Assembly: GCA_002070395.1 (NCBI GenBank)
Contig: MWDE01000014.1
Span: 1-56,975 of the forward strand
DNA: 56,975 bases
Source of the DNA: Synergistetes bacterium ADurb.Bin155
GTDB taxonomy: Bacteria > Synergistota > Synergistia > Synergistales > Thermovirgaceae
Direction of reading: 5' to 3'
Shown here: positions 17,638-25,059 of the stretch, one piece after another
Layout of the letters: the number at the start of each line of letters is the position of its first letter
Position numbering within the stretch: position 1 is the stretch's first letter
The notes under the pieces: model-generated
Database searches by the model: none
What the model was told of the DNA's origin: nothing
The model's input: only the letters and a program-made list of their open reading frames with translations
Position numbers and translations under genes: made by a program

Positions 17638-18093
17638 TTACCCGGGGATGCTCTTTTCCCTGTGAACGTAGACACTACAGGGAGAATGGGCGACGACCTT
17701 CGCCGCTACGCTTCCCAGGAAAAACCTCTCCAGGTTGCTCAGCCCCCGGTGCCCGATCATTATCATGGAGGCGTCCATCTTTTCCGCGAAGGATACGATC
17801 TCGTTATAGGGATTGCCGAAGAGTACATTGATGGACATCCTTTCGGGCTTGGGTGTACCCGATGATACCACCCTTTCCTGTACCCAATCACCCAATTCTT
17901 TTCCGGCCTCCTCTTCCGAGGGAGGCACCGACACGGAACGGCCGCCGACGGATACCTCGCGGTAGTCTTCCCAGTTGACCACGTGAAGGAACAGCAGCTC
18001 GGCGTCCTTTTCTCTCTGAGCATAGTGGAGGGCGTAATCGATGACCTCCTTGCTGACATCGCTACCGTCGACCGCTACCACTACTTTCTTCAT
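17638..18093 (-). CDS. Universal stress protein, UspA family
   Basis: A 151-residue UspA fold. The N-terminal MKKVVVAVDGSDVSKEVIDY and the C-terminal ATP-binding motif MIGHRGLSNLERFFLGSVA (G-2x-G-9x-G-S) indicate the nucleotide-binding branch. Start 18093 is preceded by GGAGGAAGGGG; 17 extra in-frame upstream codons lack family similarity. A role in stress tolerance is assumed from the family. Confidence 0.88.
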   Translation of the reverse strand: MKKVVVAVDGSDVSKEVIDYALHYAQREKDAELLFLHVVNWEDYREVSVGGRSVSVPPSEEEAGKELGDWVQERVVSSGTPKPERMSINVLFGNPYNEIVSFAEKMDASMIMIGHRGLSNLERFFLGSVAAKVVAHSPCSVYVHREKSIPG

Positions 18094-18237
18094 AGGGATC
18101 ACCCCTTCCTCCCGCTGGACTCGCGCCATTTCTCCGGCCGGCATCGGAGTGACACCGGACCATGTCTTTATTCTACCGCTTTATCCGGCATTCTTGAAGG
18201 CGGTTCCAGGGCAACCCGAGGATGAACCTGTTCGATC

Positions 18238-18555
18238 CTAGGCCGAAAGGAAGGAAAAGACCCAGAGCAGGATCATGCCGGTTGCGATGGTGATCAAAAT
18301 ATTCTTGGTCCTTAGCGCGACGGTGAAGGCCGCCAACCCCGCCGCCAGCCTCGCCGGTGAAACGTCAAGCCCTGCGGGGTTCCCGGCGTAGAAGACCGAA
18401 GGCGCGATGAGGGCTGCAAGGACGGCCGGTGGGATATAACGGAAAGACCTCTCGAGGAAAGGAGGGATCTTCCGATTGGGCACGAAGCACAGGAACAGTC
18501 CCTTGATGACCAGCAGAGCTACGGCGAGAACGCCGAAAAGGAGGTAAAACCTCAT
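18238..18555 (-). CDS. azlD: AzlD-family branched-chain amino acid transport protein
   Basis: A 105-residue membrane protein with three to four hydrophobic segments and the AzlD hallmark PPFLERSFRYIPPAVLAALI around residue 32. AzlD is the small partner of AzlC in a branched-chain amino acid exporter. The start overlaps the end of the AzlC gene by four bases. Confidence 0.88.
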   Translation of the reverse strand: MRFYLLFGVLAVALLVIKGLFLCFVPNRKIPPFLERSFRYIPPAVLAALIAPSVFYAGNPAGLDVSPARLAAGLAAFTVALRTKNILITIATGMILLWVFSFLSA

Positions 18556-19268
18556 GGGCGTTCCCCCCCGCTTCCGGCTCTCCCAAAATACTCACCGGCG
18601 GCCATTCCCGACCCAATGCCTATGAGGATCGACACCAAAAGGCCCGACTGGAGGGGAAGCCGCGGGACCAGCATCACCGAGGCCACTATGGCCGCCAGGA
18701 CGGAGGTCTGTCTGTCCTTGCCGCCCAGGTGGGGTACAAGCAAGAACATGAAGGCCAAGGGTATGACGAAATCAAGGGAAAGCCCCGCCGGGATAATGGC
18801 TTTCAGGACAAAGCCCAGGAAGATCCCCGCAACCCAGACCACGAAAACCGCCAGCGATGAACCGAGCAGGAATGTAGGGAGCGACGGGTTATCGGGGTTG
18901 GTCTCCAGTTCGGTCATGGAGACCACGAAAGACTGGTCCGACAACAAGAAAGCCGCCAGTAAGCGTTCGATGTATGACCTCTCTTCAAGTACAGGGTGCA
19001 GTGAGAGGCTGTACATAGAGTATCTGAGGTTCACGACCATGGCGGTAAGAAGCACGATTGCGGCCGAAGCCCCGGCGCCATAAAGCTGGACGGCCGCCAG
19101 CTGAGCTGTACCGGCAATCATAGAGAGGGAGAAGAATGTTCCCTGGGCGGCATCCAGCCCCGCCTCCCTTGCAGCCACTCCTACCACCATGGCGAAGGGC
19201 GCTATGCCAAGGAATAGGGGCACCGTGTTACGCGCCCCTCTCAAGAATTCCCTTTTCGTATCGGCCAT
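18552..19268 (-). CDS. azlC: AzlC-family branched-chain amino acid exporter subunit
   Basis: A 238-residue membrane protein. Hallmarks are FLRGARNTVPLFLGIAPFAM at the N-terminus, FFSLSMIAGTAQLAAVQLYG, and LRYSMYSLSLHPVL in the centre. With AzlD it exports branched-chain amino acids or related compounds. The start at 19268 follows GGGGGAG at good spacing; longer in-frame starts (to 19370) lack a ribosome site. Its presence beside three Liv importers suggests tight control of cytoplasmic amino acid pools. Confidence 0.88.
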   Translation of the reverse strand: MADTKREFLRGARNTVPLFLGIAPFAMVVGVAAREAGLDAAQGTFFSLSMIAGTAQLAAVQLYGAGASAAIVLLTAMVVNLRYSMYSLSLHPVLEERSYIERLLAAFLLSDQSFVVSMTELETNPDNPSLPTFLLGSSLAVFVVWVAGIFLGFVLKAIIPAGLSLDFVIPLAFMFLLVPHLGGKDRQTSVLAAIVASVMLVPRLPLQSGLLVSILIGIGSGMAAGEYFGRAGSGGERP

Positions 19269-19461
19269 TTTCATCTCCCCCAGAACATTTTTTGGAAGGG
19301 ACCTCCCGGAAGAGTCAGGGACAGTTCTCGACCACCGAGACATTATAAACGACGCCCCATGGATTGCCATGGAGGCCGCATCCCAGTGAGACTGTCCGCC
19401 GCTGTGCCGGATGACGTGGAAAACTCATCAACAAAAGCCCTTATCGTGCTATCCTTTTGAT

Positions 19462-19656
19462 ATGAGTGAAAGACCCTTTGTACTCGATGTCAACAGCGAA
19501 CTCAGGAAAAGGGCGGCGGAACTGGCATGCCTGCCGGACACTCCAGAGGTCAGGCGCGACTGGCTCCTCATTGCCGATGAGGCCTCACTGACCGGCGATT
19601 GGCTGCTCAGTGAATATGCCTATAAGAAGGGCCTGGGGATGCAGGTGCTCTGGTGA
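19462..19656 (+). CDS. Small conserved-looking protein of unknown function
   Basis: A 64-residue acidic protein, MSERPFVLDVNSELRKRA followed by a second helical half ending LLSEYAYKKGLGMQVLW. The ribosome site is weak. Its TGA overlaps the GTG of the SfsA fusion gene (GTGA), and this tight coupling is the main reason to believe it is translated. I do not recognise the family. Confidence 0.5.
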   Translation: MSERPFVLDVNSELRKRAAELACLPDTPEVRRDWLLIADEASLTGDWLLSEYAYKKGLGMQVLW

Positions 19657-20843
19657 GGGACCCGCAGGAGTTTGAACCGCGTGACTTCCCCTTCAGGGCT
19701 TCCAGACGCCCGGTAATAGAAGCCCGTTTTCTTGGCAGGCCCAACCGCTTCAAGATCACGGCAAAGATAGACGGTGGATCGGTCGAAGCCTATCTCCCCA
19801 ACCCAGGGCGCCTGTGGGAACTGCTCCTCCCCGACGCGAAGCTCTTCCTCGAGAATTCCGGAGAGGTAAAAGACCGGAAGACCGACTTCACCGTCATCGC
19901 CGTCGGGACGCCCCATGGCCCGGTGATGCTTCACACCCATCGGACCAACGATGCCGCCCAATGGCTCCTGGAACGGGGCTTGGTGCCCGGTTGGGAGGAT
20001 GCGGCGATAATCCGCCGTGAAGTGTCCTTCGGCGGGAGCCGCTTCGATTTCCTCCTCGAGGGCCGGGACGGGCGCTTCCCCGTGGAGGTGAAATCCTGCA
20101 CGCTCTTCGACGGGAAGATGGCCATGTTTCCCGACACGCCTTCCGAGAGGGCGACCCGCCACATCGCCCACCTCGCCGAAATAGGGCGAAGAGGTGCGGG
20201 AGCGGGGCTCCTGGTCCTGGTGCATTCGCCCCGTCCTCGGTACTTCCTGCCGAACCTGCACACCGACCTGGACTTCGCCAAGGCCTTCCTCGAAGCCAGG
20301 GGAGTCGTGGATATCAAACCCCTGAGCGTCGGCTGGAAGGAGGATCTCACCCTCGAGGCCGACGGTTCACTGCTGGAGATCCCCTGGCCCACCCTTGAAC
20401 GGAACGCCGTCGACAAGGGGGGCTACATTTTGGTACTGGAGCTCGGACAGGACACCCGGCTTCCGATCGGAAAGCTCGGGGTGATCGATCTCAAGTCGGG
20501 GTTTTACTGCTACGTGGGATCGGCGATGAAGAACCTGAAGGCTAGAATGACCCGTCATCGGAGGGAACGCAAAAAACTCCACTGGCAGGTGGATCACCTT
20601 CGCGAGGCCTCCCGGTTCGTCGCCTGCCTCCCGGTCAGGTCCGCCGAGACCGTAGAGTGTGACCTGGCACGGGGCCTCTCAAGGATCGCCGATGAGAGGA
20701 TCCCCGGTTTCGGCTGTTCCGACTGCTCCTGCTCGACGCACCTCTTCCGCTTCGAAACCGATCCCCTGAAAAACCCGTCCTTCGCGGGATGGCTTACGGA
20801 ATTCAGGTTAGACCGGCTGATAACCGGGGAGGGGATCCCATGA
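19653..20843 (+). CDS. sfsA: SfsA nuclease-domain protein fused to a C-terminal DUF123 (GIY-YIG-like) domain
   Basis: A 396-residue two-domain protein. Residues ~15-235 are SfsA: EAYLPNPGRLWELLLPDAK, VMLHTHRTNDAAQWLLE, and the PD-(D/E)XK-like core FDFLLEGRDGRFPVEVKSCT and ATRHIAHLAEI. Residues ~255-390 are DUF123: GGYILVLELGQD, GFYCYVGSAMKNLKARMTRH, KLHWQVDHLREASRFVACLP, and the closing GFGCSDCSCSTHLF. SfsA binds and cleaves nucleic acid; DUF123 is a degenerate GIY-YIG nuclease relative, found alone or attached to endonuclease III. The frame is continuous across the junction. It begins at GTG overlapping the previous stop and ends in an ATGA overlap with the next gene. Confidence 0.85.
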   Translation: MRDPQEFEPRDFPFRASRRPVIEARFLGRPNRFKITAKIDGGSVEAYLPNPGRLWELLLPDAKLFLENSGEVKDRKTDFTVIAVGTPHGPVMLHTHRTNDAAQWLLERGLVPGWEDAAIIRREVSFGGSRFDFLLEGRDGRFPVEVKSCTLFDGKMAMFPDTPSERATRHIAHLAEIGRRGAGAGLLVLVHSPRPRYFLPNLHTDLDFAKAFLEARGVVDIKPLSVGWKEDLTLEADGSLLEIPWPTLERNAVDKGGYILVLELGQDTRLPIGKLGVIDLKSGFYCYVGSAMKNLKARMTRHRRERKKLHWQVDHLREASRFVACLPVRSAETVECDLARGLSRIADERIPGFGCSDCSCSTHLFRFETDPLKNPSFAGWLTEFRLDRLITGEGIP

Positions 20844-21511
20844 GCGTTTTTGACGACCACGCGAAGTCTTACGATGGGTGGTACACGACACCCATCGGGA
20901 AGCGAGTCGATGAGATCGAAACCAGGTGCGCTTTCGGGCTACTGGAACCAAGAAGCGGCATGAAGGTCCTCGATGCCGGCTGCGGCACAGGCAACTTCAG
21001 TTTGAAACTGGCCAGGCTGGGATGCGCGGTAACGGGTGTCGACCTTTCCTGTGAAATGCTCGCCATAGCCATTGAGAAGGCCAGGGCGGAAAACCTCGAA
21101 GTGGAATTCCTGCCCATGGATGTAAAGGCCCTGGAGTTCGTTGATGGGGCCTTCGATGCCGTCATCTCCATGGCAGTGCTGGAGTTCATCGAAAACCCCC
21201 TTGATGCCGCCGAGGAGATGTACCGGGTCGTCAAAAGGGGCGGGAGGCTGGTCATTGGGACCATAAACCGCCTCAGCCCCTGGGGGGAACTCTACATGGA
21301 GATCGGCCGAAGGAGCGACAGCGTTTACCGCCACGCCCGGTTCCTGAACCTGGAAGAAATGAGCCGGTTCAGGCCGGAGAACCTGGTTTCGACGAGGGAA
21401 TGCCTGCTCTTCAGACCCGACAACGACGTGGACAACTCGCACTCGGGGGAAGATCACGGCCCCGCCGAACCGGGAAAGGGGGGGTTCCTTTGCGCGATGT
21501 GGAAGAAATGA
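20840..21511 (+). CDS. SAM-dependent methyltransferase (Methyltransf_11 type)
   Basis: A 223-residue class I methyltransferase. The N-terminal HAKSYDGWYTTPIGKRVDE is typical of UbiE-like enzymes, VLDAGCGTGNFSLKLA is motif I, VTGVDLSCEMLAIA is motif II, and FDAVISMAVLEFIENP is motif IV. The ATG overlaps the preceding TGA (ATGA), and the stop overlaps the following gene the same way. The substrate is unknown. Confidence 0.82.
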   Translation: MSVFDDHAKSYDGWYTTPIGKRVDEIETRCAFGLLEPRSGMKVLDAGCGTGNFSLKLARLGCAVTGVDLSCEMLAIAIEKARAENLEVEFLPMDVKALEFVDGAFDAVISMAVLEFIENPLDAAEEMYRVVKRGGRLVIGTINRLSPWGELYMEIGRRSDSVYRHARFLNLEEMSRFRPENLVSTRECLLFRPDNDVDNSHSGEDHGPAEPGKGGFLCAMWKK

Positions 21512-21750
21512 TCACCTGCCAGGTCTCCTTTTTGCCCATAGAGAGCCAAAACTACAAGGAAGATGTCACCAGGGTCCTGTCGATGATCGAAAAGAGCGGC
21601 CTTGATTTTCAAACGGGTGATATGTCGACCACCCTCAGGGGGGAGAGGGACCGGATATGGGCCCTGGCCCAGGAGATCTTCGAGGGGATGAACCCGGTCT
21701 GCCGGTTCGTTTTGGACCTGAAGGTCTCAAATACCTGCGGCTGCTCCTGA
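21508..21750 (+). CDS. Thiamine-binding-like protein (MTH1187/YkoF family)
   Basis: An 80-residue ferredoxin-like protein. CQVSFLPIESQNYKEDVTRV and the DFQTGDMSTTLRGERDRIW segment match the MTH1187/YkoF group, whose members bind thiamine or related pyrimidines. It ends with NTCGCS, an unusual cysteine pair at the C-terminus. Its last 24 bases overlap the tail of the convergent acyl-ACP thioesterase gene. Confidence 0.72.
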   Translation: MITCQVSFLPIESQNYKEDVTRVLSMIEKSGLDFQTGDMSTTLRGERDRIWALAQEIFEGMNPVCRFVLDLKVSNTCGCS

Positions 21751-22500
21751 AACCGGACCGATCCCTACGGGCCATTCTGTTCTCAAGACCGCACAGGTCT
21801 CTTTCGACCCCTCCGGCCGAAGCCTGTGGAGGTAAACGGCGGGATCATCGCTCACCTTTTTGACCTGGGAGACTATCCCTTCGCCGTAACGGGCGGGCGT
21901 CCGGAAAAGGGCCTCGACCTCGGACGGCCCAGCTGAACCCAGCACTTCCCCGGGTATCGCCTCCAGGGCCCATTCGAAATAGCGGGCGTTGTTGACATGG
22001 CGGTTGATATCCAGGTCGTTAAGGCGGACATCGAACCGCACCGCTATATCATGGTCTTCCGATTCGGGGATCTCTTTGAACCCCGTGGAAAAATATTCCG
22101 CCCTGTTCTCGTCGTAGGACCGGGGCATGGCCGAGCTCAACCTGACAGGACGCCCCCTCTTGAGGTCAAGGACGACCCATGATGATTCGGCGAAAACGAC
22201 CCTCTCCCCATCGGCATCCTCCATGGAAAAATCCCTCAGCGAGTAAAGATCACGCTCCGGGCGGTACCAGGTACGGATCTTGAGTTCTTCGCCCAGGCCC
22301 GGCACCCGGGAGAAAACCAGCCGCATCCTGTGGAGGACCCATGTGCGCCCCCCACGAAGCAAGTCAGCGACCCCAAACCCCAACCGGTCGACGTGTTCTC
22401 CCGCTATGTCCTGGAAACGGTTGATGGCGCTGACCACCCTCATCCTCCCGTGAACCCCCACCTCGGAGTGACCCACCCTGAAAACCATGCTGTATTCCAA
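21727..22500 (-). CDS. Acyl-ACP thioesterase (FatA/FatB-like)
   Basis: A 257-residue double-hotdog enzyme that releases fatty acids from acyl carrier protein. The N-terminal hotdog includes FRVGHSEVGVHGRMRVVSAI and RTWVLHRMRLVF. The second hotdog carries the conserved catalytic stretch VRLNDLDINRHVNNARYFEW with its Asp, Asn and His. A TTG start at 22500 is supported by GGAAGGGTGAT just upstream; the next in-frame ATG (22488) is four codons later with poorer spacing. Confidence 0.85.
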   Translation of the reverse strand: MEYSMVFRVGHSEVGVHGRMRVVSAINRFQDIAGEHVDRLGFGVADLLRGGRTWVLHRMRLVFSRVPGLGEELKIRTWYRPERDLYSLRDFSMEDADGERVVFAESSWVVLDLKRGRPVRLSSAMPRSYDENRAEYFSTGFKEIPESEDHDIAVRFDVRLNDLDINRHVNNARYFEWALEAIPGEVLGSAGPSEVEALFRTPARYGEGIVSQVKKVSDDPAVYLHRLRPEGSKETCAVLRTEWPVGIGPVSGAAAGI

Positions 22501-22577
22501 GGACCATCACCCTTCCCAGGTCAGGGCGGAAGGCGCGAAGGTTCCCACGCTGGACACCCCCGTGACGCAGGAAACCC

Positions 22578-23381
22578 TCAAAGGGGCACCTCCGAAGCCT
22601 TGCACACCGTCATGCCCGCATCACGGGCTTTTTGAAGCGCGGTTTCGCCCAACCCTTCGAAACCGGGCACGCTGCTCGATGCGTCCTCCAGGACTATTAT
22701 CCTGGCCAGCACATCGGGGGCAAGGTTTTCGATGAGGTCAGTGATGGTATTGGCCACGCAGTGACTCAGGGCCTGGCCTGACACTATCACCGCCCGTGCC
22801 AGGGATAGTTCGCCCAGCAGCCGTCTGTTCAGCGCGGTGCCGGAATCGTAGGGATCCTCCACTTCGGCCTTCAGCACCGAGTAGTGCTCGGTCCAGAGGT
22901 TCATCCCCTTGAGGATATAATCGGCCCTCCTCCCTTCCCGCCGTTCCCACCGGTTAACCCTCTCGAGGACTTCCTCGACGAGGCAGTGCCCGGGCGAGCC
23001 GAGGATGCAATGTTCGGGCCAGATAGTATGGGTATACCTTCCCGAGGCATCAAGCCTTTCAAGGTAAAGCCTCACCCGTTCCAGGGAGCCGGGGTCCTTC
23101 GGGAGCCACTTCCCGGAAGCCAGGTCCGCGGGGGTGATCTGGGTGTAAGGTTCCGGCAGGTTGCCCTCAGGGTCCCTCCAGAAGCCCGGGTGGGATATGT
23201 CCAGGACGTAGTGAGTATCCATTGTCAAATGATAGTTGCCGATGCTCCCCTTCCGGTCCAGTCTGTCGAGCAGCGCGCAAACCCTTTCCGTATCACCCGG
23301 CGCCCCGGGGACAAAAAGGGCGCCTCCCGGTTTGCAAAAGTCATTCTGGGCATCGATGACCAGCACATCGTAGAGGGTCAA
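22578..23381 (-). CDS. Nicotinamidase-like cysteine hydrolase (isochorismatase superfamily)
   Basis: A 267-residue hydrolase. DVLVIDAQNDFCKPGG holds the catalytic Asp, IWPEHCILGSPGHCLVEEV is the nicotinamidase-type substrate loop, and VIVSGQALSHCVANTITDL contains the nucleophilic Cys. It may deamidate nicotinamide or a related amide. It is longer than PncA (about 210) owing to an insertion around residues 60-100. The TTG start at 23381 sits eight bases after AAGGAG; a GTG at 23390 falls inside the ribosome site. It is downstream of the nitrilase gene in the same direction. Confidence 0.78.
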   Translation of the reverse strand: MTLYDVLVIDAQNDFCKPGGALFVPGAPGDTERVCALLDRLDRKGSIGNYHLTMDTHYVLDISHPGFWRDPEGNLPEPYTQITPADLASGKWLPKDPGSLERVRLYLERLDASGRYTHTIWPEHCILGSPGHCLVEEVLERVNRWERREGRRADYILKGMNLWTEHYSVLKAEVEDPYDSGTALNRRLLGELSLARAVIVSGQALSHCVANTITDLIENLAPDVLARIIVLEDASSSVPGFEGLGETALQKARDAGMTVCKASEVPL

Positions 23382-23495
23382 AGGAACCACTCCTTTCTTG
23401 GGCCATGCACGCGGTATTCGAGAGGGCGGACGAGGTCACTATTCATCGGGCAATCGATCCTTGGCCTGGCCTATACCCCCCTGGATGAGGGATCT

Positions 23496-24479
23496 TCATT
23501 GACGCGGTTCGAACCGTACTCCCCGCAGGGGGGCCGTGTTGACCGTTAGGGTGAAGACATCGGGTCGGGAATAGTGGCCGTCGGAATCCATGAGCAAGTG
23601 ACCCTCGGTCACCAGGCCTAGATCCAGCGTGGCGTGGACCGTACCCACCGCGTCGTAGAGGGGTTCCACCAGGCAGATGGAGTCCGGTGCGATCACGGTG
23701 CTCCCACCCCTTTGAAGCGGCTCCTCCGGGTTCCCCATGGAGGAGAGCATCTCGCGGCACTCCTGCATCGCCCCCGGGAGAGAATCATAACCCTCGAGCA
23801 CATCGCCTACCGTCAGGACCGTCCCCGCCGCGAGCACGAAACACTGGCCCTCGAAGGCATAATGCCTGCTGGCCACCAGGTGCAAATCCCTCACCCAGGG
23901 CCACTGTGCCACGTGGACGGTTTCCTTCCTGGCGTGCATTGCCGCCCGTGCCAGGGGGAGCCAGTGTTCCCAGCAGATGAGGCCCCCCAGGACTCCGAAG
24001 GGGGCGTCGACCGAGACGAGGGTGCTTCCGTCGCCCATTCCCCAGAGGAGCCGTTCCGTGTAGGTGGGCGTGAGCTTCCTGTGAGCCGAATACACCCCGC
24101 CAGGGGAGATGAAGAGCATCGTGTTATAGAGCGTGTTCCCGACCAGTTCGTGGGCTCCCATGACCATATGGACCTTGGACTCGACGGCGGCCCTGGCAAG
24201 GGCCGCGGTCTCCTCACCCTGTAGGGTGAGGGCATTCTCCACGAGCCTTCGGAAAAGGCCTTTCGCCGCGTCGTGTCCCCAGAGGGCCGCCTCGGGGGCC
24301 GAGTCGATCCAAACGGGGTAACCCGGGAGCCAGGTCTCGGGGAAAACCACCACTCGAGCGCCATTACCGGCAGCCTTGCGGGTCAGCGTGCAGGCTTTTT
24401 CCACGCTGGCACCGAGGTTCAAAAAAACCGGGGGTTCCTGTATTATCGCAACGTTCACTTCTTTAACTTTTTCCGTCAT
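23496..24479 (-). CDS. Nitrilase (carbon-nitrogen hydrolase)
   Basis: A 327-residue nitrilase-superfamily enzyme with a complete Glu-Lys-Cys triad: E48 in VVFPETWLPGYP, K135 in SAHRKLTPTYTERLLWG, C169 in GLICWEHWLPLAR. The CWEHWLPL block is characteristic of true nitrilases (nitrile to acid plus ammonia) rather than omega-amidases. GGAGGAGG precedes the ATG, which overlaps the end of the HD gene by 17 bases. It may process nitriles or amides as nitrogen sources together with the hydrolase downstream. Confidence 0.85.
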   Translation of the reverse strand: MTEKVKEVNVAIIQEPPVFLNLGASVEKACTLTRKAAGNGARVVVFPETWLPGYPVWIDSAPEAALWGHDAAKGLFRRLVENALTLQGEETAALARAAVESKVHMVMGAHELVGNTLYNTMLFISPGGVYSAHRKLTPTYTERLLWGMGDGSTLVSVDAPFGVLGGLICWEHWLPLARAAMHARKETVHVAQWPWVRDLHLVASRHYAFEGQCFVLAAGTVLTVGDVLEGYDSLPGAMQECREMLSSMGNPEEPLQRGGSTVIAPDSICLVEPLYDAVGTVHATLDLGLVTEGHLLMDSDGHYSRPDVFTLTVNTAPLRGVRFEPRQ

Positions 24480-24969
24480 GTCCTCCTCCTATCAATACCG
24501 CCCTCCTCGCCGCCCTGGCCCTGGCAAGGCGCCAGGCGACTTCGGTGGAGAGCAGGTCGAGGTCGATCTCCCTGCCTATCCGTTTCAATTCAAGGCGGTC
24601 GGCGTCCCAGAGGCAGGCCGCGAGACCATCGTCGGTGACCTCCCCATCGGCATGGCGCGCGATGGCGTGACAGATCCGATCGGCGTCCAGATGTGGGTAG
24701 AACCTCCCCAGCAACCGCCGTGCAAGGACCGATGAATCGTGGGCGTGACCGTCGCCCGCCTTGTCATCGGTCCTGGCGCAATCGTGCAGAAAGCCCATCA
24801 CGACGGCGGCCTCCACGTCCTCCCCGACCGCCGAGGCAAGCCGTCCCGAAAGGATCGACACCCTTCTCAAGTGGGAGATCCCATGCAGGGCCAGTCCTTC
24901 GCAGGTACAGAAAGGGGCCAGTCGAACCTCAGTCTCTTTTACCATAAAGAGTATCTCTTCTTTTTTCAT
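24463..24969 (-). CDS. HD-domain phosphohydrolase-like protein
   Basis: A 168-residue protein with an HD-type metal site: H33 in LHGISHLRRV, the H62-D63 pair in GFLHDCARTD, then GHAHDSS and the terminal Asp in LWDADRLEL. It is likely a nucleotide or phosphoester hydrolase. The small size resembles YqeK-like proteins, but the substrate is uncertain. Start 24969 is an ATG. It is probably co-transcribed with the nitrilase gene. Confidence 0.7.
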   Translation of the reverse strand: MKKEEILFMVKETEVRLAPFCTCEGLALHGISHLRRVSILSGRLASAVGEDVEAAVVMGFLHDCARTDDKAGDGHAHDSSVLARRLLGRFYPHLDADRICHAIARHADGEVTDDGLAACLWDADRLELKRIGREIDLDLLSTEVAWRLARARAARRAVLIGGGHDGKS

Positions 24970-25059
24970 CGCCCGTTCCTTTTTTCATTTTCCCCGGGCC
25001 AAAAAACTCCCGGTACTTGCCACCGACCCATACCTTTTTACCCGACGGAGAAAAAAGGG

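Noticed and set aside
23505..23530. tRNA T-arm-like sequence GCGGTTCGAACCG
   Set aside because: It lies in the coding end of the nitrilase gene and no cloverleaf can be formed around it.
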